The notes: generated by a model from the sequence alone, not told the origin. 64,000 bases of DNA from Letharia columbiana (GCF_014066305.1 NW_023501046.1:579921-643920), one strand, 5' to 3'. Counted from the first letter of the stretch, positions 11,453-24,958 are shown. Program-made: numbers and translations.

Positions 11453-14400
11453 TTAATAATATAATTACGATAGATAGAAAAATATTAATACTATTAGATA
11501 TAAAAAAAAATTATATTTAAATCTATTAAATTAAAAGTAAATAAGAAATATTTAAATTTTCTCGCCTCTCTAACTTTTTAATTTATTATCTTTATTCTTT
11601 AGATAAAGCTTATATTATTTATTTATATATTTAAAATCTAATATATAAGATTTTTTTTTATCTTTATTTTAATATATCTATAATTTTAAATATATTAGTA
11701 AAAAATATAATAAGAAAAAATCTTATCTAATCTTAATTTTAATTAAATCTTATTTTCTCTAAATTAATCTCTAATAAGAGACGTTAGAAGAATACGTCTA
11801 AGATTAATATAAAGAAGTAAAGAACTTAAACTCTAAATTAGAAGAATAAATATTTAATTTTATAAAAGAATTATTATATATCTTTATTATTTCGCTAATA
11901 AAAAATAGATTTTAAAAATAAGAATAATAATAATAACTTTAAATATATACTTCGAAATTTTATTATAAACTACTTAATTTAATTATATCGTTAATAAAGA
12001 TTAATTTTAGATATCTAGAGTTATAATATATTATTAAAATAATAATAATAATAAGCTTAATAAGTTTAAAATAGAGATTACTCTATTAAAGGTAGCTCTA
12101 TTACTTAATCTTTAATATCTATTTTTAAATTTAAAAAAATAAGTATTCTTAATAATTCTTTTAAAAAAGTATTAAATAAAGTTAATAATATTTTCGCTAA
12201 TATATATATAACTTTTAATAAATTTAAAATTTATTATTAATTTATATATCGAGTAAAATTTAGAATAACTTCTTATACTTTTATTATTAGAGCTATATAA
12301 GAAAATAATATTATAAAATAGAGCTAGAAATAAAAAAAGAGTAATAATAGAATTAATTAAAATAAAAGTAATTAAAAGATCTATACTATTTAGAATATAT
12401 AGATATAATTCTTAGCTTTATATTTATTATAATTTCTATATTAATAACTTATAGATTAAAATTCGAGATTATATTAAAAATTATAAAAATTATACTTTTA
12501 AAAGTATTTTCGAGTATACACTATTTACTAAATTCTTCGCCTTTAAATATTCTCTTAATATATTTAATTAAATCTTCGACTTTATAAATAGATATATTAA
12601 TATTATAAAGTCTAATACGAAGTTAATACTTTATTTCTATTTTAAAAATAAATTCTTTTATTCTATTCTCCGCTTCTCCGCTATATATCTATTTCTAATA
12701 TATCTTAAAATATATAAATTAATTTTATTATAAGAGTTAAACTCTATATAAATTAAATAATAAATCTATAAATCTTATATAATTTTAAATATAGTCGAAA
12801 CTTTCTTTTAGCGTAAATCTCTATTATAGCGAAGTTTAAGAAGTATTATATCGATATTAAAGATTTTATATATATTAAATTAAAAAAGCGCTATTCTAAA
12901 TATAAATTTATTAATTTAATTAAATTAAATAGAGATATTAATTATCTATTTCTAAAAACTCCGCCTTCGAAATAAATATATCTACTTACGCTATAAGCTC
13001 TATCTTAATTTAAAAAATATATAATCTCTATTTCCTCATATAACTCTATCTACTTTTTTACTATAATTTTATAAGAATATTATATTTTATTATATTTTAT
13101 TATTCTATTAGATTAAGAGAGTACTAGATTTTTAGCGAAGATATAATATTATAATATTTATAATATATAATATTTACTTTATAAGATAAGTATTTCTTAA
13201 AATATATATTTAGATATCTCTTAGGCGAATTAAATTTTATAATATTTACTTAGTAAAGTAAGTTTATAATATATATAGAATTAAGATATTAATTTAAAGA
13301 AAGAGCTACTTTTAAAGAGTATTCTTATAAATTAATTAATTCTCTTCTATTATCTAATATTATATTATAGAATTATATTTATTATAAATTAATTAATATA
13401 ATAAGATATATAATTATTAGATATTCTTAGAGTAAGATTATCGAATATATTCTAGCTATTATAAAATTACGAAGAGTACTTATTTAATATCGCGCTAGTC
13501 GATATAATATATTTAAGTAATAAGAAGGTTCTTTATAATAATAATATATTTTACCTCACTATTATAACTATAGAATTATATTTAATATCTATTTATCTTA
13601 TTTATTAATCTTATCTATTAATCTTATCTATTATACTTACTTAAATCTTATCTTTAAACTCTAATATTCTCTATATATTTCTATAAATATTAGATTTCTT
13701 TTTTCTATATAAAAAGATATAATATAGATATTAGAGGAGTATATATTATTATATATTTTAATTCTATCTAAGAGTACTATTTATATCTCTATCTACTTTA
13801 TCTTTATAAAATAAATACTATAGCTTTAAATAGAAGACTCGCTCTTATAATCCTCTAATATTAATTTTAATTAAAATATTAGTTTAATAATATATTGATA
13901 TATTATAATAACTAGATAAGAGGGTAATATAATATCGATAGATTTTTAATAATTAATTATAATATAGGATAGAATAGATAGATAGGATATATATAATATC
14001 TACTTTTATCTCTATCTTTATAATTTACCTATATAACCTCTTAAGTCTTATTCTTATATTATAATTTAGATTAAAAAAGATATATAAAACTAATTATAAC
14101 TCTTATCTTTTCTTTTAGTTAATTACTTTAAGCTTAAAAATAAAATCTATTATTATAAACTATTACTCGCTTAACCTTAATTAACTTATTATATATTCTT
14201 TATTCTATACTATACGCTAATAGAGATATATATAAAAATAATATAATAATATTTAATAATATATCTTCTAAAATTATATCTTAATAATATATTTTATTTA
14301 ATATCGCATTAATATATTATTTAGCTAAAGATGTTATTATATAAAATACAATATTAATAAGCTTCGAAAGCGACTTAAGAAGTCTAATAGATTTAAAATA

Positions 14401-14481
14401 GATTCCGAACAGGTATACTCGGCTAACCTTCCTTATATAGATCGTCCACTTTCCGCCTTATATATAGGTGGGCCCCCTAAG
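11453..14481 (+). mobile_element. Element J, left copy (unclassified repeat)
   Basis: This 3.03-kb stretch is matched in reverse by 59187-62229 (3.04 kb). Examples are the terminal block ending CCCCCTAAG, preceded by a segment with TATATAAGGCGGAAAGT on the other strand, and internal blocks such as ACGATAGATAGAAAAATATT. The 90 bp next to the CCCCCTAAG end (14400-14481) are much less RIP-mutated in both copies. The interior is heavily mutated. Plus-strand frames over 11500-13000 are protein-like, but I do not recognise the family. The sharp common end shows a true element boundary. The class (TIR transposon or other) is open because the opposite end is not visible. Confidence 0.65.
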
Positions 14482-14686
14482 ATAAATAATAAATTTTTAA
14501 AAATTAATTAACTTTATATTAACTTAAATTTAATTAATAAGAAGTTAATTTCAATATAAATAATAGTTCTTTTATATTATTTATTATTATTCTTAAATTT
14601 ATAATTTGTAAAATTTTTATTAATTTTATAAATTTTATAAATTTAATATTTTACGATTTTTTAGCGAGGGAGATTTATAGATTTAT
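14482..14686. other. Spacer between element J and Copia copy F1
   Basis: About 200 bp of A+T-rich DNA between two defined element ends. It contains short A/T palindromes around 14600-14650. No gene or motif was recognised. Confidence 0.5.
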
Positions 14687-16878
14687 ATTAAAAGTAATAG
14701 ATAAAATATTTAATTAATTAGATCTAACTATAGAGAGTATTATAAATATATATATTATTAAGCCTTAGTAAATCTTTCTTATCTCGATAAACCTTTTAAT
14801 TTAATTAGATAATATATTTTAATACTTTTATATACTCGAAATATAGCTTAAATTAAATAAATAGAAAAATAAAAAAATATTTCTATCTCTCTATCCTCTC
14901 TATTTAAGTAAATAACTATATTTAAACGTCGAGTAATAAAGATAAAGAGAATATATATATAAGAAAATTTTTATTTACTCTATATAAAAATTCTATTTTT
15001 TATTAAAAAGTAATTTTTTAAAAATTTTATTTTTAGTTTACTTAGTATATACTAAAGATTAATTAATTAAAAATTAAAAGTTTATAATATTTATAATAAG
15101 ATAAATAAAGTAAAAAATCGAAATCTAAAAATAACTATATTATATTTTAAATATTTAATCTTTAACGATAGTAGCTAATAGTAATATACGCTTTATATAT
15201 AATATATTAATAAAATAAAATATAAATAAGAATATTTTAAAAGAGTTTTAAAGATTTAATAGCGATAATAATAATAGCGTTAAAGAAATAGTTATTTTAA
15301 TATAAAATAATAAGTTTATAAAGTATTAAGCTTAATATAGCGACTCGATAGATAATTTAAATAGATTATTTAAAATATAAGAATTAATTAGAAGCAGACT
15401 TTTATATAAATAATAAGATCGAAAAACTTAATTTATTTAAAATTTATTTATCTCTTAAAATATTAAAGTTAACTTTTTTTAATAATAATTTATTTATTTT
15501 TTAAGATACTAAAATTAACTCTTTTTTAATAATAAGCGTATCGCTAAGATATAAATTTATTTATCTCTTAAGATACTATAATTAACTCTTTTTTAATAAT
15601 AAGTATATCGCTAAAATATAAGAAATAGTTATTTTATAAATAAAATTTTAGATTAATAAGTTTTTAAAAGAGCTTAAATTTATTACTATATAATAATATC
15701 TTAATAAATCTATTAATTATCTATTTATTAATAAAGATATATTTAAAATTTATATTATTATTAATAATTTAATTATATATTTAATAATATTAGATATTAA
15801 TATATTTAATATAATTATAATATTAAGAATTTTTTATTAAAGCGATTATATTTTAATTATTATTAAAAATAATAATTATTTAAAATAATTTATTAGAATA
15901 AATTTAATTAAATAATTTTCGAAGTTAAATAATTTTCTTTATAATCTAAATTTAATTAATAAATTTAATTTTATAAATAAATAATATAATAATAACTTAT
16001 TATTTAAAAGATTAATTAATTATTCTACTTTTTAAATTATAAATATAATTTAAAATTAATTTATAAATATTATAATTATTAATTTAATCGAAATTAATAT
16101 AATTAATTAAATCTTAAAATAAATCTTTATAAATAAGATATTAGTAAATAATTATTTTAAGATACTTTATTAAAAAATACGTTTAATAGCTATATAATAA
16201 ACTTTAATAAAATTTAAAAAATATTATAAAATTATTAATATAGCGAATATAATATTCGATCTTATATCTAATATAATATATATAAAAAAATTAATAATTA
16301 ATTAATAAGTTTTTAATAATTTAATAAACGCTATATAATTATTCTTAATAGAAAATAATTACGCGCTAGTTTTTATAAAAATAAATTTAAATTTAAATTT
16401 TTAAATTTTATAATATTTAAAAAATTATTTAATATAAATTAATTAATTTAAATATAATATTTAATTAATATAATTATAAATTATAATTATATTTAAATAG
16501 TAATTATAAAGGTCTAAATTACTTATTTTAAATTTAATATTAAATATATTCTTAATTCGCTAAATATTAGATTAAAAAGAATTAATAATAAAAATATTAT
16601 TTATATAAAAGATAATAATAATATTAAGATTAATAAATATATTATAATTAATATTAATAAAAATAAAATTAATTTCTTATATATAATTAATAAAGATATT
16701 ATATTATATACGCGGGAACTACTTTAAATTATAAAATACTTTATTAAGCTTATAGATTCGCTAAGAATATTTCTTTAAGATAAAATCTATAAATTATTTT
16801 ATATAAAATTTCTCTTTAATATCTCTATAGAGAAAAGTAATTTTAATATTTATTTATTCTAAGTCTTAATCTTGAATA
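14687..16878 (-). mobile_element. Copia element F1, 3' half on the minus strand
   Basis: It begins with the presumptive LTR end TATTAAAAGTAATAG, as in F2 (35443, TATTGAAAG) and in inverse in F3 (ending 26814). Reading the minus strand from right to left, the end of reverse transcriptase (K-(T/I)-T-F-L-Y-(K/R)-D-(V/I)-(E/K), at about 16790-16860), RNase H and a long 3' untranslated region run into the LTR. The copy stops at 16878, where MITE-like element H1 begins inside the RT. All coding parts carry RIP stops. Only one LTR is visible, so its length cannot be fixed. Confidence 0.7.
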
Positions 16879-17267
16879 CCTTACGGAAGCTACTACATAT
16901 GGAAATTTACTATTAATAGAAAATAGATAAACTGTTAGTAATAATAATACGATTTGCATAATAAGGACTACATATCGGATATTTCCAGATTTTACGTTCT
17001 ATATAACGTATATCGAATAGAGTTATATAAAACTTTCTATTTATAGAGAATTTAATTAAATTTAGCATTAATGAATAGTTAATGGATAGTTAATGAAATA
17101 TAAAAGAGATATCGATTTATTATTATTTCAATACTACGCTATAAAGTAATACGTTAATATATTACTAGTGGAGAATTAATGAATAGCGGTAATATATGAA
17201 ATTTTTCGAAAATTTCTTTAAGTCCCACAGCCCTATAGGGCTATATATCTTACTTATATATTAAATT
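16879..17267 (+). mobile_element. MITE-like element H1 (5' part)
   Basis: It starts with CCTTACGGAAGCTAC after a TA (16877-16878) and follows the complete copy H2 (37057-37729) closely. It contains tandem AATAGTTAATG-type 11-mers near 17080 and the block CCTATAGGGCTATATATC at about 17232. It is cut at 17267 by the LTR of Copia element L. Several CpA and TpG sites survive. Confidence 0.72.
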
Positions 17268-17420
17268 TCTATTAAAATATAAGATAGAACACTTAGTTAT
17301 ATTAACTATAGAGTTCTATAAAAGAAAAGAGCGACTAGATATAGATATAGTAAGGCGTATTATATAACTATATTACGTAATCGCCAAGACGCTAAGAGTT
17401 ATATAATCTAAATTCTAATA
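17268..17420 (-). repeat. 3' LTR of Copia element L
   Basis: The LTR is 153 bp, the same length as both LTRs of G, and matches them through the segments GTCGCTCTTTTCTTTTATAG and TTAATATAACTAAGTGTTCT (read on the minus strand). A purine run on the minus strand (17421-17430, rich in AAGAAGAG) abuts it as expected for a polypurine tract. Confidence 0.85.
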
Positions 17421-17539
17421 CTCTTCTTTATATATATTCTTTTATATACGAAATTTAATAGATATGAAGTTTAACGCTAATAATATTAAAATTAAATAAA
17501 TAAGATAAAAATAATTTAATCGATTTTCGCTAGAGTTTA

Positions 17540-17840
17540 GCGCTAGATAATTAAAATAAAATTTAAATTAAATAATTAAAGTAAAGTTTAAGTTAAATAA
17601 TTAAAATAAGTTTTAGCGTTAAGTAATTAAGATAAAGTTTAAATTAGATAATTAAAGTAAATTTAATATTAAATAATTAAAGTAAAGTTTAAATTAGATA
17701 ATTAAAGTAAGCTTAGTATTAAATAATTAAAGTAAAATTTAAGTTAGATAATTAAAGTAAGCTTAATATTAAGTAATTAAAGTAAAGTTAAAGCTAGATA
17801 GCTAAAGTAAATTTAGCGTTAAATAATTAAAGTAAAAAAT
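17540..17840 (-). repeat. Degenerate tandem repeat in the L 3' region
   Basis: Units of about 25-27 bp built on TTAGATAATTAAAGTAAA and TTAAATAATTAAAGTAAA alternate about ten times. A shorter version lies in the same place in G (24600-24770). It is a non-coding part of this Copia family, just upstream of the 3' LTR. Confidence 0.7.
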
Positions 17841-19404
17841 CGAAATTTAAAAATAACTATATCAAACCTTAAATTCCACTTTTTATTAAAAAACGATTTT
17901 TTAAATATTTTATTTTTAGGCTATCTAGTATATATTAAAAATCGATTAATTTAAAGCTAAAGAATATTCGTAAGAATAACTAAAATAATTAAAAGAAATT
18001 CTTTATTCTATATATTACGATCGGTTATAAGACTTCTATAAAGCTATTTTAGATATTTAATTCTTTAATAATAGTAGCTAATAGTAGTAGTAATATAGAT
18101 AAGAGTATTTCGAAAAAGCTTTAAAGATTTAATAGTAATAGCGATAATAGCGCTAAAGAAATAGCTATTTCGATATAAAATAGCGAGTTTATAAAATATT
18201 AAATCTAAGGCTTAATAGATAGCTTAAATAAATTATTTAAATTATAAGAATTAATAAAATAGCTCCTCTAGATAAATAATACTATAAACGATATTCTAGC
18301 TTAATTAATATATAAAACTTCTTAAATTTATTCTTAAATAATATCTTAATAAGTTTATTAGTTATTTATTATTTAATAAGAATATATTTAAAAGTAATAG
18401 TATTAATAATAATTCATTTCTATATATAATAATACTAAATATCGATATACTTAGTATATATATAAAATTAAGAATTTTTAATAAGAGCTATAATATTCTA
18501 ATTATTATAGTAAATAATAATAATCTATATATATTTAGCGCTAGAATTAAATTAATTAAGAAGTTTATATAGTTAAACTATCTTTTTAATAGCTTACGTC
18601 TAATTAATATATTTAATCTTATAAGAGAATAATATTATAATAAGCTATTATTTCGATAATTAATTAATAATAATACTATCTATATTAAAGATATAATTAG
18701 AGATAAAATATTAAGTATTTTAATTATTTACTTAATCCGTATCTATATAGCTAATAAATAATTTTAGATTTTCTCTAAATATTAATTATTAATTTTTAAT
18801 ATTATTTAAATATCGAAAAATACGCTTAATAGCCTTTTAATAAGATTTATCGAAATTTAAGATATATTTAGAGATTATTAAAATAGCGAATATAAGATTA
18901 AATTAAGTATCTAATATTACGTATATAAGTAATTCTATAATTAACTAATAGATATAATAAGATTAATCGATAGAAGTAAAATCATCTTTAGCGATATAAA
19001 ACTTATTATTATTAATAGAAATAGGCGATAGCGTAGAGCTTAATATACTATATTTCTCTAGAAACTTCTTAATATAATCTTTTTAGCTAAAACGTAGGAT
19101 TTAATTAATATAATTTTTAATAATTATTATATTAAAATAATAGATATAAGATTTTAAATCGATTATCTTAAATTTCTTATTAAGCTTATTCTTAATACTT
19201 TATATTTTAATTTTATCGAAATTTATAAATAGAATATTATTTACGTAAATAGTAATAATAATAATATTATTAATAAATATAAAGAGATTAGTAGTAATAA
19301 ATTTAAAATCTAATTTCTTTAAATAGATTATAAGAGTATTATATTAAATTCTAGAGGATTACTTTAGATCATAAAGAATCTTAAAAAACTTAAAAATTTT
19401 TTTT

Positions 19405-19495
19405 TTTTAATTTTTAATTTTAAAAAAAAAAAAATAAAAAAAAAAAAAAAAATTTTTTAAAAAAAAAAAAAAAAAAAAAATTTTTAAATTTTATT
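19405..19495. repeat. Homopolymer-like A/T tract inside L reverse transcriptase
   Basis: About 90 bp consist only of long A runs and T runs. The flanks align with the G reverse transcriptase (about 22940-23070, reversed), and the tract has nearly the same length as the corresponding normal coding stretch. The bases have therefore been homogenised rather than inserted or deleted. Many of the differences are transversions, which RIP does not produce. A consensus or base-calling artefact is likely. Confidence 0.6.
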
Positions 19496-19652
19496 ATTTA
19501 AGCTTCTAATTTAAAATAGTTATAAATATAAAGATCGTTTTATAGTTTTAAGTTAAGAAGAGATTTTAAAAATTTTTATTATTTAATTATAAATAATAAA
19601 TTTTTAAATAAATATTTATTCTCTTAAGATATATATATTTAATAAGATAATT

Positions 19653-19805
19653 TGTTAGAATTCGGATCACGTGACTCTTGGCGTCTTGGCGATCACGTGA
19701 TATGATTATATAACACGCCTTAGTGTATTTATATCTAGTCGCTCTTTTCTTTTATAGAACTCTCTAGTTAATATAACTAAGTATTCTATCTTATATTTTA
19801 ATAGA
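19653..19805 (+). repeat. 5' LTR of Copia G
   Basis: It starts TGTTAGAATTCGG. It contains the palindrome GATCACGTGA twice (19665-19674 and 19691-19700), each holding a CACGTG E-box, and TATA-like A+T stretches downstream. It should hold the element promoter. It is less RIP-mutated than the 3' LTR, where the first palindrome is changed to GATTACGTAA. Confidence 0.85.
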
Positions 19806-22550
19806 TTATAAGCCTAAGCTCTACTTAATAACTATTTTAATTATTTTATAATTTATCTATTATCTATCGTAGCTATAACTACTTTTAGTATATTTATTAT
19901 ATTAATATTTATTAAATAATAATAGTTATAACCGCGGAGGATCTCTTTTATTAATCTTCGTAATATAGATATTTTCTATTTTAAGATAATTATTCTAGCT
20001 AGATAATATACGTCGAATACGCTTTTAATTAAAAGAATAAGAATAGCGATAAGAGGGGCTATATCGAAATTATTAATATATTAATATATTATATTAATAA
20101 TTTAGTATATAGACTCTTTTACCGCTTTTTATATAAGGTAATTTAGAGCGAGCTAAGGTATATCGTATTTAATTATATAATATCGAAGCTATTATACACC
20201 GTAATAGAGTATTATATATCTATACTTTTTTATTATATAGTCGCTATAATCGCTAAAATATTATTAATTTCTCTATATTAAGTAGAATACGCTAAAGATA
20301 AAAGATAATATATTCTTATTCTTATATTTCGCTATATTAAAAGCTAATAATAAGCGATTAGACTCTAATATTCTATTATATAATTTCTATAATAGAGATT
20401 AAAATCTAGTCTAAGATAACGGCGTAACGTTAAAAGAGAAAATAATTTATATCTCGCGTATTAAGTATATTAATATATAAAGAGAAATTATCTTCTATCG
20501 TAGTAATTAAAGAATAATTATTCTCTATATTTATATAAATAAAGCGATCTCGCGAAGAAGCTTTAATTAGTTTTAATAAGCGAGCGAAGCGAAATTATAA
20601 ATAATCTTATATTCGATCTTAATTAATTTTTTTAATAAAAGAATTAATTAATAGAAGATATTATATTATAAATATAATAGAGAGCGATTAAGATAATCGC
20701 GATAATAATATAAAAAATAAAATTTAATTAAATCCCCTCTTAAGTATAAAGAGTAATAACTTTTTATAAAGATTTTATATACTTATATTATATTTCTTCT
20801 TAGTATTTATAAATTAAAGTCTATCTTTTTAAAGTATTATTAATTATATTATAGATTATAATATAAGATTCTTTTTTAAATAACGCTTTAAGTTATATTA
20901 AGCTAACTTTAGAGCTTAATAAGATTTCTTCTATACGCTTTAAATAATTATAAATATTTTAGATATAAATAATATCGATAGTAAGTATATTTTAATTTCT
21001 CGCGCTAATTCTATTATTATATTAGATTAATTTATTCTCGAATTATTATTAAAGCTAATTTTAAATAAAGAGCTCTTCGAATTTAAAGCGAAGTTAGTTT
21101 TATTAATATTATTTATTTTATTTATTTTATTAAATTCTATTATATCGTAAGTCTTATTCTTAAATTCTTATTAAAGCTTTTCTCTATTAAGCTCTAAAAA
21201 TTAGACTAATTCTTTATAAATAGTATTATATCTAAATATATCGATATTAAGCTTTCGATTAATTTAAATTAATTTTATTAAATTTCTATATTTAAAAGCG
21301 CTTTTAATTATTATAAATAAAAGCGGAATATATAAGATTTCTTCGTATTACTAGATCTCTAATATTATATTAAAATCGATATTATTTAATTAATTTTTTA
21401 TTTAGCGATTATCGTAAGAATAGTAATTAATTAGCGATCTATAAGAAATATTCTTAAAATTATTATTAATATAGATATTATAATATAAATTAAAGCGTAT
21501 TATAAACTTTATATTATAATAAAGACTCGCTATAAAAATAATTCGCGTAATTTTATTAAAAGCTATATTAACGCTATAGTTATTTAAAAGAACTTAAAAG
21601 AATATAAGTCTTATAAATTAGATATTCTTAATTTTATTATTTAAAGACTAAAGTCTTTTACTCTTACCGTCTACGAAAATAAGTTATAAACCTATATTAA
21701 TTAATTTATAAATCTATTATAAAAAGTTAATAGCTTACTTAAAAAATATCCTTTTATTATTAATAAGAATTAAAAGATTTATTACTTTTATAAAAGTTTA
21801 GATAATTAATATACTTAATATCGCGAAATCTATAATTAAAATTATAATCTTTATAATAAGAATAAGTCTTTTAAATTTACGCTAATTTACGTTAAAATAT
21901 AATAATTTAATATTATCTCTAATTCTACTATCTTCGCTAAGTCCTTTAATACTTATATAATAACTATCTATATTAAAATAAATATTTATATTCTTATTTC
22001 TATAACGCCTATATTAGTTAAATATCGTATTTAAAACGATATTAATTTTAATAACTCTTATATCTAGATATAGATTTATAAGTATTATACTATTTATAAT
22101 AAGAATTTTTATTCTATTAAGAAGTACCCCGAATAGCTTAAGCGTAAGCGCGTTTCCGCGAAGAATCTTAAGTCTTTAAAAATAGAGATTACGGTAATTA
22201 TAGCGATTAAGATAAAAGAGGCGATCGAGAAAGCGATAATATTAATATCGAATCTAAGCCTAAGAAGCTTAAGAAGAAGAAAAATTAATCTTCTAGTATT
22301 AGAGTAATTATTATAACTACCTAATCTATAATAGCGCGCTATTTTATTACTTATATCGCTATTATATTTATCGCTAACTCTTAATAATCTTAATTAACTT
22401 AAGATCTTTAAAAGAGTAAATACTCTCTATAGCCCCTACGACGACGTCTTTTAAACTTATCACTCGCTCTATAAGTGATTATAATTCAATCTTAGCGATA
22501 AGTCGCCTATTCGATACCTTAAGGGTATATAAGAAACTCTCTCTAAATCC
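19806..22550 (+). pseudogene. Gag, protease and integrase region of Copia G
   Basis: Position between the 5' LTR and the RT implies gag, protease and integrase, the Copia order. The stretch is heavily RIP-mutated and I could not place the zinc knuckle or D,D,E residues reliably. At about 22120-22290 a frame rich in Lys, Arg, Ser and Glu codons precedes RT, which fits the variable linker between integrase and RT. Confidence 0.5.
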
Positions 22551-24130
22551 TCTAGCGCTATTAATAAAAGCCTTCCCTTTTAAATTCTATAAACCTCGAA
22601 TCTATAAAAAGATTATATTAAACTCTTATTATAAGATATATTAAGAAATTACTATAGAAGAAGAAGTTAACTCGCTTATTACTAATAGAACTTAGATTTT
22701 AATAAATCTCTTATTAAATATATATATTTTAAAAGATCGATAGATTTATAACCTTAAGCGTAGTTCTATAAAGGAGATTATACGATATAAAGCTCGCTAA
22801 ATTATTTATAACTTTAAATAATAAGAAGAGATTAACTTTAATAAAATCTTTATCTTTATTATTAAGTCTATAAGTTATAAAGCGATCTTTATACTAATAG
22901 CTATTTTAGACTAAGAGCTTAAATAAATAAATATTAAAACTATCTTTTTATATAACGATATTAAAAAGATAATTTATATTACTTAGCTTACTAGCTTTAA
23001 AATTAAAGACTAAAAGAATAAAATATATAAGCTTATTAAGATACTTTATAATCTAAAGTAATTCTCTAGAATTTAATATAATACTCTTATAATCTATCTA
23101 AAAAAACTAAATTTTAAATCTATTACTACTAACCTCTCTATATTTATTAATAATATTATTATTATCGCTATTTACGTAAATGATATTCTACTTATTAATC
23201 TCGATAAAATTAAGATATAGGATATTAAGAATAAGCTTAATAAGAAGTTCGAAATAATCGATTTAGAATCTTATACTTATTACTTTAATATAATAATTAT
23301 TAAAGACTATATTAATCGAATTCTACACCTTAACTAAAAAGGCTATATTAAGAAGTTTTTAAAGAAATATAATATATTAAACTCTACGCTATCGTCTACT
23401 CTTATTAATAATAATAAATTTTATATTATTAAAGATAATTTTATCTCTATCGATTAGTCTCGCTATATCTATTAATTAACTATAAAATTATTTATATATA
23501 TAATACTAGACACTCGACTTAATATCGTATTTACTATTTTAATAATCTTTAGATATATCTTAAACTTCGATAAATCTTATTAAAAGGCTATTAAGCGTAT
23601 CTTCTAATATCTAAATAATATTAAGAACTAGTAGTTAATATTTAAAAGAGATCTAAAATCGCTTACTAACTATATAGATGCGGATTAAGCGGGCGATTAG
23701 AATACTCAATATTCTATTTTTAATTATATCTTTAATATAAGTAATACTACTATTAATTAATTATTAAAACGATAATCTATTATAGCGTTATTCTCTTATA
23801 AAATTAAATATATTAGCTAGACGTAAACTATTAAAAAGATAGTTTAACTATATAAACTTCTTAATTAACTTAATCTTAGCGCTAAATATATATAGACTAT
23901 TATTATCTACTACGATAATTAGAATATTATAACCCTTATTAAAAATTCTTAATTTTATATACGTACTAAGTATATCGATATTTAGTATTATTATATATAA
24001 GAATAAGTTATTACTAATATCGTTATTCTTAAATATATCTCTATCGAATAATAAGTAATTAATAAACTTATTAAGGTACTATTTAAGAATAAGTTTAAGA
24101 AGTTTCGTATATTAATTAGACTAGAATATT
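22551..24130 (+). pseudogene. Copia reverse transcriptase and RNase H relic (element G)
   Basis: Recognised blocks in order: (R)-Y-K-A-R-x-I at about 22780-22805; the 'D-V-K-T-A-F-L-Y' equivalent at about 22940-22965 (read as N-I-K-T-I-F-L-Y); the YVDD active site at 23173-23184, now Y-V-N-D; and the RNase H D-A-D-W-A-G-D block at 23677-23700, with both Trp codons turned into stops. The C-terminal T-K-Y-I-D-I motif lies at about 23965-23982. These are diagnostic for Ty1/Copia. Each lost residue is explained by C-to-T or G-to-A. The reading direction agrees with the LTR and polypurine tract. Confidence 0.85.
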
Positions 24131-24796
24131 ATCCATAGCATTATCTATTTAGAGAAGCTATTTCATTAGTCTCCGCAATTTAAGTAATTTATTTAAATCG
24201 CCCGCCGAGTCTTAGGTTTAATACTTTATAAACTCGCCATTCTATATCGAAATAGCTATTTCTTTCAGCGCTATTACCGCTATTACTATCAAATCTTTAA
24301 GACTCTTTTAAAGCACCTTTACCTATACTACTACCACTATTAGCCACTATTATACCAAAGAATTAAATATCTAAAACGACCTCGCAGAAGCCTTATAGCC
24401 GGTCGTAATATATAAGACGAAGAATTTCTTCTAATTATTTTATTTAATTACCTCCATAAATATCCTCCGATCTTAAATCGATCGATTTTTGATATATATT
24501 AGATAGCCTGAAAATAAAATTTCCGAAAAACCGCTTTTTGATAAAAAGTGGAATTTAGGATTTAATATAGTTGTTTTTAGATTTCGACTTTTTACTTTTA
24601 CTACTCGGCGCTATAACTTACTTTAACTCTAACTTTATTTTTTAGCTAAACTTACTTTAGCTATCTAGCTTTAACTTTACTTTAATTATTGCTAATATTA
24701 AATTTTCATCTTATATTTATTTAATTTTAACTTTACTTTAATTACTTAATATTAAACTTCGTATCTATCGAATTTCGCGTATAAAAGAATATATGC

Positions 24797-24805
24797 GAAG
24801 GGGAG
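24797..24805 (+). other. Polypurine tract of Copia G
   Basis: GAAGGGGAG lies immediately before the 3' LTR. It would prime plus-strand DNA synthesis. Its survival among RIP-mutated DNA and its exact placement fix the LTR start. Confidence 0.8.
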
Positions 24806-24958
24806 TATTGGAATTCGGATTACGTAACTCTTAGCGTCTTAGTAATTACGTGATATAATTACGTGATACGCCTTAGTATATTTATATCTAGTCGCTCTTT
24901 TCTTTTATAGAACTCTCTAATTAATATAACTAAGTGTTCTACCTCATATTTTGATAGA
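24806..24958 (+). repeat. 3' LTR of Copia G
   Basis: It is the same length as the 5' LTR and aligns over its whole extent. Differences are transitions of the RIP type (for example CACGTG to TACGTA at the first E-box). Confidence 0.85.

Larger units (their letters stand above)
19653..24958 (+). mobile_element. Complete Copia LTR retrotransposon G (RIP-inactivated)
   Basis: The 5.3-kb element has two 153-bp LTRs (19653-19805 and 24806-24958) that both start TGTT/TATTGGAATTC-like and end TTTTRATAGA. A polypurine tract, GAAGGGGAG, lies directly before the 3' LTR (24797-24805). Between them runs a plus-strand gag-pol relic whose RT and RNase H blocks are those of Ty1/Copia elements. G lies inside the RT of Copia L. 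I could not find a clean 5-bp target duplication; the flanks (TAATT left, TTTAT or AGATT right) agree only partly. RIP stops occur throughout, so it is not autonomous now. Confidence 0.85.
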
